Shown: one piece after another, positions 52,327 through 61,351 of the stretch
Layout of the letters: each line of letters opens with the position of its first letter
Position numbering within the stretch: the first letter of the stretch is position 1
DNA from: Stutzerimonas urumqiensis
GTDB taxonomy: Bacteria > Pseudomonadota > Gammaproteobacteria > Pseudomonadales > Pseudomonadaceae
NCBI RefSeq assembly: GCF_003640395.1
Contig: NZ_RBZQ01000003.1
Coordinates: 186,001 to 250,000, forward strand
Direction: 5' to 3'
DNA: 64,000 bases
Translations under genes and position numbers: made by a program
The notes under the pieces: model-generated
Database searches by the model: none
Told to the model about the DNA's origin: nothing
What the model saw: only the letters and a program-made list of their open reading frames with translations

Positions 52327-52842
52327 GTGAACCTGCCCGATCCGCAACGCCTGCTGGCTGACATGCACCAGGCGCTCAATACGCACCTGAGGCTCAAGCG
52401 CATCGATACGCCGCGCTTCATCGGCATCCGCACCGGAGGCGTCTGGGTCGCCGACGCCCTGATCGCTGCACGCAGGCTGGATGAGCCGCTCGGCGTGCTC
52501 GACGTGTCCTTCTATCGCGACGACTTCACGCAGAACGGCCTGCACCCCCAGGTTCAGCCGTCGGAGTTGCCCTTCGAAATCGAAGGCCAGCACCTGGTCC
52601 TGGTCGACGACGTATTGATGACCGGACGCACGACGCGGGCGGCGCTCAACGAGCTCTTCGATTACGGCCGCCCGGCCAGCGTGACCCTCGTCTGCCTGCT
52701 CGACCTGAATGCTCGGGAGTTGCCGATTCGGCCCGACGTCGTTGGCGCGACCCTGCCGCTGTCGCCCGATCAACGCATAAAATTGACCGGGCCTCGTCCG
52801 CTCGCCCTGGAACTGCAGGCCCTCGCTCCCGCCGACCACTGA
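52327..52842 (+). CDS. pyrR: PyrR bifunctional regulator / uracil phosphoribosyltransferase
   Basis: The 171-residue protein is a type I phosphoribosyltransferase with the PRPP loop [18 protein letters not shown] and the substrate region [12 protein letters not shown] and DVSFYRDDF. It starts with GTG and lies eight bases before pyrB. In Gram-positive bacteria PyrR is an RNA-binding attenuator; in Pseudomonas its regulatory role is different or uncertain. Confidence 0.95.
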   Translation: MNLPDPQRLLADMHQALNTHLRLKRIDTPRFIGIRTGGVWVADALIAARRLDEPLGVLDVSFYRDDFTQNGLHPQVQPSELPFEIEGQHLVLVDDVLMTGRTTRAALNELFDYGRPASVTLVCLLDLNARELPIRPDVVGATLPLSPDQRIKLTGPRPLALELQALAPADH

Positions 52843-52850
52843 GAACCGCG

Positions 52851-53855
52851 ATGACGCCCACCTACGCCAAGCGCCCCCTCCAGCTGAACGACCACGGCCA
52901 GCTGCGGCATTTCCTGTCCCTCGACGGCCTTTCCAACGCCCTGCTGACCGAGATTCTCGACACCGCCGACTCCTTTCTCGAAGTCGGCAACCGCTCGGTC
53001 AAGAAGGTCCCGCTGCTGCGGGGCAAGACGGTCTGCAACGTCTTCTTCGAGAATTCCACCCGCACGCGAACCACGTTCGAGCTCGCCGCCAAACGGCTGT
53101 CGGCCGACGTCATTACGCTGAATGTCTCGACGTCATCGACCAGCAAAGGCGAAACCCTGACCGATACGCTGCGCAATCTCGAAGCGATGGCCGCCGACAT
53201 GTTTGTCGTGCGCCATGCCGATTCGGGCGCAGCGCATTTCATCGCCGAGCATGTGAGCCCTGATGTCGCCGTAATCAACGGCGGCGACGGCCGCCATGCG
53301 CACCCGACCCAGGGCATGCTCGACATGCTGACCATTCGTCGCCACAAGGGCGCCTTCGAGCCGCTCTCGGTCGCGATCGTCGGCGATATCCTGCATTCGC
53401 GGGTGGCCCGCTCGAACATGCTGGCGCTGCGCACCCTGGGCTGCCGCGACGTACGGGTGATCGGACCGAAGACGCTGCTCCCAGTCGGACTGGAGCAATA
53501 CGGCGTGCGCGTGTTCACCGACATGAACGAGGGGCTGCGCGACGTCGACGTGGTGATCATGCTTCGGCTCCAACGCGAGCGCATGCAGGGTGGCCTGCTA
53601 CCGAGCGAGGGCGAGTTCTATCGCCTGTACGGCCTGACGACCCAGCGACTGGCCCTGGCCAAGCCCGATGCCATCGTGATGCACCCAGGACCGATCAACC
53701 GGGGCGTGGAGATCGAATCGGCCGTGGCCGATGGCCCGCACTCGGTCATTCTCAATCAGGTCACCTATGGCATCGCCATCCGCATGGCCGTGCTGTCGAT
53801 GGCCATGAGCGGACAGACCGCTCAACGTCAGATCGCTGCCGAGGAAGCCAAATGA
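52851..53855 (+). CDS. pyrB: Aspartate carbamoyltransferase catalytic chain
   Basis: The 334-residue enzyme condenses carbamoyl phosphate with aspartate, the first committed pyrimidine step. The carbamoyl-phosphate motif [13 protein letters not shown], the [11 protein letters not shown] and [12 protein letters not shown] motifs are complete. The N-terminal extension of about 20 residues is typical of Pseudomonas PyrB, which assembles with the inactive PyrC'. The pyrC' start overlaps the stop by four bases. Confidence 0.97.
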   Translation: MTPTYAKRPLQLNDHGQLRHFLSLDGLSNALLTEILDTADSFLEVGNRSVKKVPLLRGKTVCNVFFENSTRTRTTFELAAKRLSADVITLNVSTSSTSKGETLTDTLRNLEAMAADMFVVRHADSGAAHFIAEHVSPDVAVINGGDGRHAHPTQGMLDMLTIRRHKGAFEPLSVAIVGDILHSRVARSNMLALRTLGCRDVRVIGPKTLLPVGLEQYGVRVFTDMNEGLRDVDVVIMLRLQRERMQGGLLPSEGEFYRLYGLTTQRLALAKPDAIVMHPGPINRGVEIESAVADGPHSVILNQVTYGIAIRMAVLSMAMSGQTAQRQIAAEEAK

Positions 53856-55126
53856 ACCCGATCGAGATCCTCGGTGCCCGCGTTGTCGATCCCGCCAGCG
53901 GCCGCGACGAGACGACCAGCCTGTACATCGCCGACGGCAGGATCGATGCGATCGGCACGCCATCGCCGGGCTTCGTGGCCGCGCAGACCATCGACGCCCA
54001 GGGACTGGTGCTGTCGCCCGGGCTGGTCGACCTGAGCGTCGCGCTCAGGGAGCCGGGCTACAGCCGCAAGGGCAGTATCGAAAGCGAGACCCGCGCAGCG
54101 GCGGCCGGCGGGGTCACCAGCCTGTGCTGCCCGCCCTTGACGCGCCCAGTGCTCGATACGCCTGCGGTCGCCGAGCTCGTGCTCGACCGCGCGCAGGCCT
54201 GCGGGCACGCACGGGTGTTTCCGATCGGCGCGCTGACCCGCGACCTCGCCGGGGAACAGCTGGCCGAACTGGTCGCCTTGCGCGATGCCGGCTGCGTCGC
54301 GTTCGGCAACGGCCTCACCGGTCTGTCGAGCAACCGCACCCTGCGGCGTGCGCTCGAATACGCGGCGACCTTCGACCTGACCATCGTGTTCCATTCGCAG
54401 GATGCGGATCTGGCCGAGGGCGGCCTGGCACACGAAGGCGCCGCTGCCAGCTTCCTCGGGCTTGCCGGCATTCCCGAGACAGCCGAGACGGTCGCCCTGG
54501 CGCGCGATCTCCTGCTGGTCGAGCAAGCCGGCGTGCGCGCGCATTTCAGTCAGCTCACCAGCGCACGTGGCGCGCAGATGATCGCCGAGGCACAGGCCCG
54601 CGGGCTGCCGGTCACGGCCGACGTGGCGATGTACCAGCTGATCCTGACGGACGAAGCGCTGCACGGGTTCTCCAGCCTCTATCACGTGCAGCCGCCGCTG
54701 CGCACGGCAGCCGACCGGGACGGGCTGCGGGAAGCGGTGAAGACGGGGGTCATCTCGGCGATCACCAGCCACCATCAGCCGCACGAGCTCGATGCCAAGC
54801 AGGCACCGTTCGGCGAGACCGAGCCGGGCATCAGCAGCGTCGAGATCCTCCTGCCGCTTGCCCTGACCCTCGTCCAGGACGGCCTGCTGGACCTGCCCAC
54901 CGCACTGGCGCGCCTGACCAGCGGGCCAGCGCGGGCGCTGTCTCTTTCAGCGGGGCAGCTGCGGGTTGGCGCGCCGGCCGATCTGGTGCTCTTCGATCCG
55001 GCCCGCTCGACCGTGGCCGGCGAAACCTGGCATTCGAAAGGCCGCAACTGCCCATTCCTGGGTCACTGCCTGCCCGGCCAGGTGCGTCACACGTTCGTCG
55101 GCGGCAGAACCACCTTCAGCGCCTGA
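53852..55126 (+). CDS. pyrC': Inactive dihydroorotase-like subunit PyrC'
   Basis: The 424-residue protein has the type I dihydroorotase fold ([11 protein letters not shown] at 59-69, [25 protein letters not shown]) but the metal-binding HxH of active enzymes is S62 and A64. It is thus a non-catalytic partner, as known for Pseudomonas PyrC', which holds the PyrB hexamer as a dodecamer. The 4-base overlap with pyrB supports equal production. Confidence 0.93.
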   Translation: MNPIEILGARVVDPASGRDETTSLYIADGRIDAIGTPSPGFVAAQTIDAQGLVLSPGLVDLSVALREPGYSRKGSIESETRAAAAGGVTSLCCPPLTRPVLDTPAVAELVLDRAQACGHARVFPIGALTRDLAGEQLAELVALRDAGCVAFGNGLTGLSSNRTLRRALEYAATFDLTIVFHSQDADLAEGGLAHEGAAASFLGLAGIPETAETVALARDLLLVEQAGVRAHFSQLTSARGAQMIAEAQARGLPVTADVAMYQLILTDEALHGFSSLYHVQPPLRTAADRDGLREAVKTGVISAITSHHQPHELDAKQAPFGETEPGISSVEILLPLALTLVQDGLLDLPTALARLTSGPARALSLSAGQLRVGAPADLVLFDPARSTVAGETWHSKGRNCPFLGHCLPGQVRHTFVGGRTTFSA

Positions 55127-55131
55127 CACGT

Positions 55132-55168
55132 CCGGGGCATCGGCGAGCTACCTCGTGCCGAGCCCCGG
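55132..55168. terminator. Possible shared terminator hairpin
   Basis: CCGGGGC and GCCCCGG pair around an inner CGGC/GCCG helix in the 47-base gap between convergent pyrC' and the TM2 gene. A T tract is weak on both sides. Confidence 0.4.
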
Positions 55169-55173
55169 CTCGT

Positions 55174-55575
55174 TCAGCGAAGCGCCTGGCGGTTGACCAC
55201 CGATACCTGGGTGTTGAGCGTCCAGAAGTCATAGAGCACGCCGACAAAAAATAGACCGCCGGTGCACAGGTAGATCAGCCCGGTGATCCACTTGCCCTGA
55301 TACATGCGATGCACGCCGAACACGCCCAGGAAAGTGAGCAGTATCCAGGCGATGTTGTAATCCAGGCGACCGGCCGTGAAGCGCAGGTCCGCCTCGCGGT
55401 CCATCGACGGGATCAGGAACAGGTCGATGATCCAGCCGACGAACAACAGGCCGAGCGTGAAGAACCAAATGGTGCCGGTGACAGGCTTGCCGTAGTAGAA
55501 GCGATGCGCCCCGAGAAAGCCGAATATCCAGAGCAGATAGCCGATGGCCTTGCTGTGGGTGTCCTGGTTTTGCAT
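55174..55575 (-). CDS. TM2 domain membrane protein
   Basis: The 133-residue protein carries two copies of the TM2 module: residues about 8-55 (GYLLWIFGFLGAHRFYYGKP) and about 72-120 (WILLTFLGVFGVHRMYQGKW). Each has paired hydrophobic helices joined by a short polar turn with the typical G-x-HR-x-Y. AGGAGG lies seven bases before the ATG at 55575. The function of bacterial TM2 proteins is unknown. It is divergent from the radical SAM gene, so the SOS box could influence both. Confidence 0.83.
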   Translation of the reverse strand: MQNQDTHSKAIGYLLWIFGFLGAHRFYYGKPVTGTIWFFTLGLLFVGWIIDLFLIPSMDREADLRFTAGRLDYNIAWILLTFLGVFGVHRMYQGKWITGLIYLCTGGLFFVGVLYDFWTLNTQVSVVNRQALR

Positions 55576-55647
55576 GCATTGCCTCCTGAATCGCCATGCT
55601 GGCGACATGCGGTACCAGCATAGACTTGCTGGGCTGCCGAATAATCC

Positions 55648-55673
55648 GAATACTGTTTATAAATACAGTATTC
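55648..55673 (+). promoter_or_regulatory. LexA (SOS) box before the radical SAM gene
   Basis: CTGTTTATAAATACAG at 55653-55668 is a perfect CTGT-N8-ACAG LexA box, inside a longer palindrome with 9-bp arms (GAATACTGT and ACAGTATTC). It ends 10 bases before the ATG at 55684. A possible promoter (TTGCTG at 55626, AATACT at 55649) overlaps its left arm, so LexA binding should block transcription. Confidence 0.85.
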
Positions 55674-55683
55674 CGGTGCTCGA

Positions 55684-56898
55684 ATGAACCTTACCGACAA
55701 GCTGATCGTACTCGCCGATGCCGCGAAGTATGACGTGTCCTGCGCCAGCAGCGGCGCGCCCAAACGCAGCTCGCGGTCGCGCGACGGCCTCGGCGCCACC
55801 AACGGCGCCGGCATTTGCCACAGCTTCACGCCGGATGGCCGCTGCGTCTCGCTGCTGAAAATCCTGCTGACCAATTTCTGCCTCTATGACTGCCAATACT
55901 GCGTCAACCGGCGCTCCAGCGATGTACCCCGAGCGCGCTTCACGCCCGAGGAGGTCGTACGGCTGACGCTCGATTTCTACCGGCGCAACTTCGTCAGCGG
56001 TCTCTTTCTCAGCTCCGGCATCATCCGCTCGGCCGATTACACGATGGAGCAGCTGGTCCGGGTCGCACGCCTGCTGCGTACCGAGCACGGTTTCCGCGGC
56101 TATATCCATCTCAAGACGATCCCCGATGCCGCGCCCGAGCTGATCGCCGAAGCCGGCCTTTATGCCGACCGGCTGAGCGTCAATATCGAGCTGCCGACCG
56201 AAGCCGGGCTGACGCAGCTCGCACCTGAAAAAAACGGCCAAACCATCCGCCGGGCGATGGGTCGCATCCGGCTCGGGGTCGAGGAGAGCGATGCCGAGCC
56301 GCGTGCGCCCCGCTTCGCGCCGGCAGGCCAGAGCACGCAAATGATCATTGGCGCCGATGCCACCGACGACTTCACCATTCTCGGCAGCGCACAACGGCTG
56401 TATGGCGCCTACGGTCTCAAGCGCGTCTACTATTCGGCCTTCAGCCCCATTCCCCAAAGCCCGCGTTCGGTTCCGCTGAGCGCACCGCCGCTACTGCGCG
56501 AGCATCGCCTGTACCAGGCGGATTTCCTCATGCGCGGCTACGGCTTCCGCGCCGGAGAGCTGCTGTCGGCACCGGGCAACCTGGCGCTGGATATTGATCC
56601 AAAGCTCGCCTGGGCGCTTCGACACCGGGACCAGTTCCCGGTCGACCTCAACCGCGCAGAGGCCTCGACGATCGCCCGTGTGCCGGGCATCGGCGTACGC
56701 AACGCCAAGCGCCTGGTGCAGTTGCGTCAGATACGCCGCATTCGCTGGGACGACCTCGTGCGGCTGCGCTGCTCGATGAGCACGCTCAAGCCCTTCATCG
56801 CCGTCCAGGATTATCGACCCGGGCTTGGCGAAGCCGCCTCCGAGACGTTGCGCCACGCGCTGACGGCGACACCCGCAACGCAGCTGGCACTGTGGTGA
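55684..56898 (+). CDS. Radical SAM protein, putative DNA modification/repair type
   Basis: The 404-residue protein binds a 4Fe-4S cluster through C66, C70 and C73 (CLYDCQYC). An N-terminal segment with GICHSFTPDGRC and a radical SAM barrel (SSGIIRSADYTMEQ, LKTIPDA, DRLSVNIELPTE) are followed by a C-terminal helix-hairpin-helix (VPGIGVRNAKRLVQL, about 333-347) that suggests DNA contact. This is the family usually found beside a DUF4130-UDG protein and named putative DNA modification/repair radical SAM protein; the reaction is unknown. The partner gene begins within its stop codon. A LexA box just upstream supports a DNA-damage role. Confidence 0.9.
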   Translation: MNLTDKLIVLADAAKYDVSCASSGAPKRSSRSRDGLGATNGAGICHSFTPDGRCVSLLKILLTNFCLYDCQYCVNRRSSDVPRARFTPEEVVRLTLDFYRRNFVSGLFLSSGIIRSADYTMEQLVRVARLLRTEHGFRGYIHLKTIPDAAPELIAEAGLYADRLSVNIELPTEAGLTQLAPEKNGQTIRRAMGRIRLGVEESDAEPRAPRFAPAGQSTQMIIGADATDDFTILGSAQRLYGAYGLKRVYYSAFSPIPQSPRSVPLSAPPLLREHRLYQADFLMRGYGFRAGELLSAPGNLALDIDPKLAWALRHRDQFPVDLNRAEASTIARVPGIGVRNAKRLVQLRQIRRIRWDDLVRLRCSMSTLKPFIAVQDYRPGLGEAASETLRHALTATPATQLALW

Positions 56899-58394
56899 TG
56901 CGCACCGTCCATGTCGGCGGCTATGCGCAGTGGCGCGACATCAGCCGGAGCTTGCTGCACGAAGGCGTCGAACCGGAACGACTCGTCTGGCTGGATGCGA
57001 ATGCCCCAGGGGCCGGTGATTTGTTCGCCGATACGCCAGTCAGCGCGCCCACAGCCGCGCCCAGCCGGATCACCATCCCGAAGCGCTTTTCCGACCTGCT
57101 CGACGGTGCGGCTCGTTGTCGCCAGCCCCATCGGTGGGCACTGATGTATCGCGCGCTCTGGCGTATGGCGCAGGGCGATCGCAGCGCCATGCTGGTCGCT
57201 GACATCGATGGCGGCGAGCTTCATCGCCGCGCGCACCTGCTGCGGCGCGAAGCGCACCACATGGAAGCCTTCGTGCGCTTTCGCTCGGTGATCACGCCGG
57301 CGGGTCCCTCGCTGTTACTGGCGTGGCATGAGCCCGCCCATGATGTGCTCGCGCTGGTGGTCGATCACTTCATGGCCCGCATGGGGCGCCAGGCCTGGAT
57401 GATCGTGACGCCCGACGCCGCCGCCTGCTCGGACGGCGAGCGGCTCACGCTGATCGATGACCCGGCACCGGCGCTCGGCACGCTGGCGCGCAACCTCAGC
57501 GATCCGACCGACGAGCTCTGGCGCGCCTATTACCGCAACACCTTCAATCCGGCGCGGGTCAACCTTCAGCTCACGCGCCGCCACATGCCTGCGCGCTTCT
57601 GGCGCGACCTGCCCGAGGGCGACCTCATCCCGACGATGAGCAACCAGGCTCGCCTCGCGCGGCCCAACCGATCGCAGACAGAAGACGTCGCCAGACAACC
57701 GGGTCGCCAGGTCGCGGTATCACCGATGCGCGCCCAACCCCTGCGGTCACCCGCTTCGCCGCTCGATGCCTGCCGTCGCTGTGCACGCTGGCGGGACGCG
57801 ACGTGCGCCATTGCCGGTAAAGGCCCTGAATTCGCAAAGATGATGGTGATTGGCGCGCAACCGGGCGATCGCGAAGACCTTGCCGGCCGCCCCTTCGTTG
57901 GCGCTGAAGGCACCCTGCTGGACCAGGCCCTCGAGGCGGCCGGCCTGTCGCGCGCCCAGCTTTACCTGACCTATGCACTGAAGCACTTCAAGGGGCGGGC
58001 CGAAGACAGCGACACGGCAGGGCGTCGCCCCGCTGCGGCTGATGCGTCCGAATACCGGGCCTGTAGCACTTGGCTCGCAGAAGAACTGGCACAGATTCGA
58101 CCGAATGTCGTGCTCGTCCTGGGGATGGAGGCGCTGAGCGCACTGGAGATGACAGCCCCCGCCTCGACAGCGCCCTCGCAGCGAGACATCGCAGCCCTCT
58201 CGAACGCCTGGCGCCACGGCGAACGCTGGGTCGTCAGCGCGCCGGCGCTGGAGGCAATCGGCGAGAGCATGGGCGAGCAGCGGTCACGGCTACTCGCCCA
58301 GCTACAGGTCGGTCTGGAGACAGCGCATCGTCTGTCCGAGGCAGCCGATGGCTCAGCGGAATCGCAAACCCGGGTCGTCGTCGCTGACCTCTAA
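56898..58394 (+). CDS. DUF4130 / UdgX-like uracil-DNA glycosylase-family fusion
   Basis: The 498-residue protein has an N-terminal DUF4130 domain (about 1-245; ALMYRALWRMAQGD, DELWRAYYRNTFNPARVN) and a C-terminal UDG-family domain (about 290-480). The UDG part has a CRRC pair, GAQPGDREDLAGRPFVG near 318 and LKHFK before the UdgX loop. The loop reads GRRPA at 375-379 where UdgX has KRRIH, and the later HPS-type motif is SAPA near 447-450, so both functional histidines appear absent. It may bind DNA without cutting or cross-linking it. The ATG overlaps the radical SAM stop by one base. Its last 42 bases overlap the convergent pilU tail. Confidence 0.87.
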   Translation: MRTVHVGGYAQWRDISRSLLHEGVEPERLVWLDANAPGAGDLFADTPVSAPTAAPSRITIPKRFSDLLDGAARCRQPHRWALMYRALWRMAQGDRSAMLVADIDGGELHRRAHLLRREAHHMEAFVRFRSVITPAGPSLLLAWHEPAHDVLALVVDHFMARMGRQAWMIVTPDAAACSDGERLTLIDDPAPALGTLARNLSDPTDELWRAYYRNTFNPARVNLQLTRRHMPARFWRDLPEGDLIPTMSNQARLARPNRSQTEDVARQPGRQVAVSPMRAQPLRSPASPLDACRRCARWRDATCAIAGKGPEFAKMMVIGAQPGDREDLAGRPFVGAEGTLLDQALEAAGLSRAQLYLTYALKHFKGRAEDSDTAGRRPAAADASEYRACSTWLAEELAQIRPNVVLVLGMEALSALEMTAPASTAPSQRDIAALSNAWRHGERWVVSAPALEAIGESMGEQRSRLLAQLQVGLETAHRLSEAADGSAESQTRVVVADL

Positions 58395-59498
58395 TGTCAG
58401 CCCCTGAGCGATGTTGGTGAGATGTTCGCCATCGGTCTCGGAGCCCAGCTTGATCATCAGGCGCAGGTCGTTGGCCGAGTCGGCGTACAGCAAGGCGTCT
58501 TCATAGGTGATCTCGCCCTGCGTATAGAGGTTGTACAGGGCCTGATCGAAGGTCTGCATGCCCTGCTCGGTCGAGCGTTTCATCAACGCCTTCAGCTCGT
58601 GCACCTCGCCCTTGCGGATGAGGTCGGCGGCCAGCGGCGTGTTGATCAGCACCTCGATCACCGCACGGCGGCCCTTGCCGTCCGGCGTGGGGATCAGCTG
58701 CTGCGCCACGATGGCCTTGAGGTTGAGCGACAGGTCCATCCAGACCTGCTGCTGCCGGTCCGCCGGGAAGAAGTTGATGATCCGATCGAGGGCCTGGTTG
58801 GCGTTGTTCGCATGCAGCGTCGCCAGACACAGGTGGCCGGTTTCGGCGAAGGCGACCGCATGGTCCATCGCTTCGCGCGTCCGTACCTCGCCGATCAGGA
58901 TCACATCGGGCGCCTGGCGCAGGGTGTTCTTCAGCGCGACTTCGAACGACTCGGTATCGATGCCCACTTCGCGCTGGGTGACGATGCAGCTCTGGTGCTG
59001 GTGAATGAATTCGATCGGGTCTTCGATCGAGATGATGTGGCCGCTCGAATTCTTGTTGCGATAGCCAATCATCGCTGCGAGCGAGGTGGACTTGCCGGTG
59101 CCGGTCGCGCCGACGAACAGCACCAGCCCGCGCTTGGTCATCGCCAGCTTCTTCAGGACCTCCGGCAGCTTGAGGTCCTCGATGGTCGGAATGTGGGTCT
59201 CGATCCGCCGCAGCACCATGCCGGCCAGGTTGCGCTGGAAGAATGCGCTGACCCGGAAGCGCCCGATGCCCCGCGCGCTGATGGCGAAGTTGCATTCGTG
59301 CTTTTCCATGAATTCGCGCCGCTGCTGCTCGTTCATGACCGAATGCACGGTCTCGCGGGTCTGCTCCGGCGACATCGCCGTCTTGCTGACCGGCATGATC
59401 TTGCCGTTGACCTTCATCGACGGCGGCACGCCAGCGGTGATGAACAGGTCGGAACCGCCCTTCTCGACCATCAGGCGCAACAGTTTTTCGAATTCCAT
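58353..59498 (-). CDS. pilU: Type IV pilus retraction ATPase PilU
   Basis: The 381-residue ATPase is the PilT paralogue that helps pilus retraction. Walker A is FVGATGTGKST, with the Asp box (SIEDPIEFIHQHQSC), Walker B ILIGEVRTREAMD and the His box CLATLHANNANQ. Residues after about 345 form a tail longer than PilT, usual for PilU. pilT lies 50 bases upstream in the same direction. The 3' end overlaps the end of the UdgX-like gene on the other strand. Confidence 0.96.
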   Translation of the reverse strand: MEFEKLLRLMVEKGGSDLFITAGVPPSMKVNGKIMPVSKTAMSPEQTRETVHSVMNEQQRREFMEKHECNFAISARGIGRFRVSAFFQRNLAGMVLRRIETHIPTIEDLKLPEVLKKLAMTKRGLVLFVGATGTGKSTSLAAMIGYRNKNSSGHIISIEDPIEFIHQHQSCIVTQREVGIDTESFEVALKNTLRQAPDVILIGEVRTREAMDHAVAFAETGHLCLATLHANNANQALDRIINFFPADRQQQVWMDLSLNLKAIVAQQLIPTPDGKGRRAVIEVLINTPLAADLIRKGEVHELKALMKRSTEQGMQTFDQALYNLYTQGEITYEDALLYADSANDLRLMIKLGSETDGEHLTNIAQGLTLEVSDDDPGLRFR

Positions 59499-59548
59499 CG
59501 GGCTACTCGCAATGATCGTGGCAGGACTCGCGCATCAGGCTGGCGAGA

Positions 59549-60583
59549 TCAGAAATTTTCCGGCGTCTTGGCCTTTTCGCGGGCGCTTTCCCGGCTCACG
59601 AGACCGCGCGCGACCAGGTTCTTCAGGCACATGTCCAGCGTCTGCATGCCCAGTGAGCCGCCGGTCTGGATTGCCGAATACATCTGCGCGACCTTGTCTT
59701 CGCGGATCAGGTTACGGATGGCCGGCGTGCCGATCATGATCTCATGCGCAGCCACGCGGCCACCGCCGATCTTCTTGAGCAGCGTCTGCGAAATGACCGC
59801 CTGCAGGGATTCGGACAGCATCGAGCGCACCATCGACTTCTCTTCCGCCGGAAACACATCGACCACCCGGTCGATGGTCTTGGCCGCCGAGGTCGTGTGC
59901 AACGTGCCGAACACCAGGTGGCCGGTCTCGGCCGCGGTCAGCGCGAGGCGGATGGTTTCGAGGTCGCGCATTTCACCGACGAGGATGATGTCCGGGTCTT
60001 CCCGCAGGGCCGAACGCAGAGCCTCGGAGAAGCCGTGAGTGTCGCGGTGCACTTCGCGCTGGTTCACCAGGCACTTCTTCGACTCGTGCACGAATTCGAT
60101 CGGATCCTCGATGGTGAGGATGTGGTGGTACTTGTTGTTGTTGAGGTAGTCGAGCATCGCCGCGAGGGTCGTCGACTTGCCCGATCCGGTCGGGCCGGTC
60201 ACCAGAACCAGGCCTCGCGGCACATCCGACACCTTCTTGAAGACTTCGCCCATGCCAAGGTCTTCCATCGTCAGTACCTTGGAGGGAATGGTCCGGAATA
60301 CCGCGCCGGCGCCGCGATTCTGGTTGAAGGCGTTGACCCGGAACCGCGCGACGCCCGGCACCTCGAAGGAGAAGTCGGTCTCGAGGAATTCCTCGTAATC
60401 CTTGCGCTGCTTGTCGTTCATGATGTCGTAGATCAGCGCGTGCACCTGCTTGTGATCGAGCGGCGGCAGGTTGATGCGGCGGACGTCACCATCGACGCGG
60501 ATCATGGGCGGCAGACCGGCCGACAAATGCAGGTCGGACGCTCCCTGCTTGGCACTGAAAGCCAGCAGTTCAGTGATATCCAT
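59549..60583 (-). CDS. pilT: Type IV pilus retraction ATPase PilT
   Basis: The 344-residue hexameric ATPase powers pilus retraction and twitching. Walker A GPTGSGKST, Asp box TIEDPIEFVHES, Walker B IILVGEMRDLETI, His box GTLHTTSAAKT and the AIRNLIRE motif are present. ATG 60583 has GGGGAG upstream and gives the standard length; the reading from 60595 is rejected. It is divergent from yggS and co-oriented with pilU. Confidence 0.97.
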   Translation of the reverse strand: MDITELLAFSAKQGASDLHLSAGLPPMIRVDGDVRRINLPPLDHKQVHALIYDIMNDKQRKDYEEFLETDFSFEVPGVARFRVNAFNQNRGAGAVFRTIPSKVLTMEDLGMGEVFKKVSDVPRGLVLVTGPTGSGKSTTLAAMLDYLNNNKYHHILTIEDPIEFVHESKKCLVNQREVHRDTHGFSEALRSALREDPDIILVGEMRDLETIRLALTAAETGHLVFGTLHTTSAAKTIDRVVDVFPAEEKSMVRSMLSESLQAVISQTLLKKIGGGRVAAHEIMIGTPAIRNLIREDKVAQMYSAIQTGGSLGMQTLDMCLKNLVARGLVSRESAREKAKTPENF

Positions 60584-60645
60584 GGGACTCCCCAATCAGA
60601 AGCAAGCAGGTAGAATGCCGCGCACAGGCCAGGCGGCGGAAAGTA

Positions 60646-61335
60646 ATGTCCACGATAGCAACCAATATTGCAAAGGTCGGTGCGCGTATCCGTGAGGCGG
60701 CGCAAACCGCCGGTCGGGACCCTTCGACCGTCAGCCTTCTGGCCGTATCGAAAACCCAGCCAGCCGCCGCCGTGCGGGAGGCGTTCGAGGCCGGACAGCG
60801 GGATTTCGGCGAGAACTATCTGCAGGAAGCGCTGGACAAGCAGGCCGCGCTGGCCGACCTGCCGCTGACCTGGCATTTCATCGGCCCGATCCAGTCGAAC
60901 AAGACCCGTCCGATCGCCGAGCACTTCGACTGGGTCCATTCGGTCGATCGTTTGAAGATCGCCGAGCGTCTTTCCGCACAACGGCCCGGTACGCGCGCGC
61001 CGCTGAACGTCTGTCTGCAGGTCAATGTCAGTGGCGAAGCCAGCAAGTCGGGCTGTGCGCCCGAGGCGGTGGCCGACCTCGCCCGGCAGGTCGCAGCCCT
61101 GCCACGACTGCGGCTGCGCGGGCTCATGGCCATTCCCGCTCCGACCGACGACCCCGATGAGCAGCGCGCCGCGTTCGCCCGCTTGCGCTCGCTGCGCGAT
61201 GAGCTGGCATTGCCGCTGGATACCCTTTCGATGGGCATGAGCCAGGACCTGGACATGGCCATTGCCGAAGGCGCGACCTGGGTCCGCATCGGTACCGCTC
61301 TCTTCGGCGCGCGTGACTACGGCGCGCGCCCCTGA
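60646..61335 (+). CDS. yggS: PLP homeostasis protein YggS
   Basis: The 229-residue protein is the single-domain PLP-barrel protein (PLPBP family). The PLP lysine is in LLAVSKTQPA, followed by FGENYLQEALDK, WHFIGPIQSNKTRPI and the phosphate site LSMGMSQDLDMAI with WVRIGTALFG. It balances free PLP and amino-acid pools. proC follows after 16 bases, a widespread pairing. Confidence 0.95.
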   Translation: MSTIATNIAKVGARIREAAQTAGRDPSTVSLLAVSKTQPAAAVREAFEAGQRDFGENYLQEALDKQAALADLPLTWHFIGPIQSNKTRPIAEHFDWVHSVDRLKIAERLSAQRPGTRAPLNVCLQVNVSGEASKSGCAPEAVADLARQVAALPRLRLRGLMAIPAPTDDPDEQRAAFARLRSLRDELALPLDTLSMGMSQDLDMAIAEGATWVRIGTALFGARDYGARP

Positions 61336-61351
61336 CACAAGGAACGACGCA

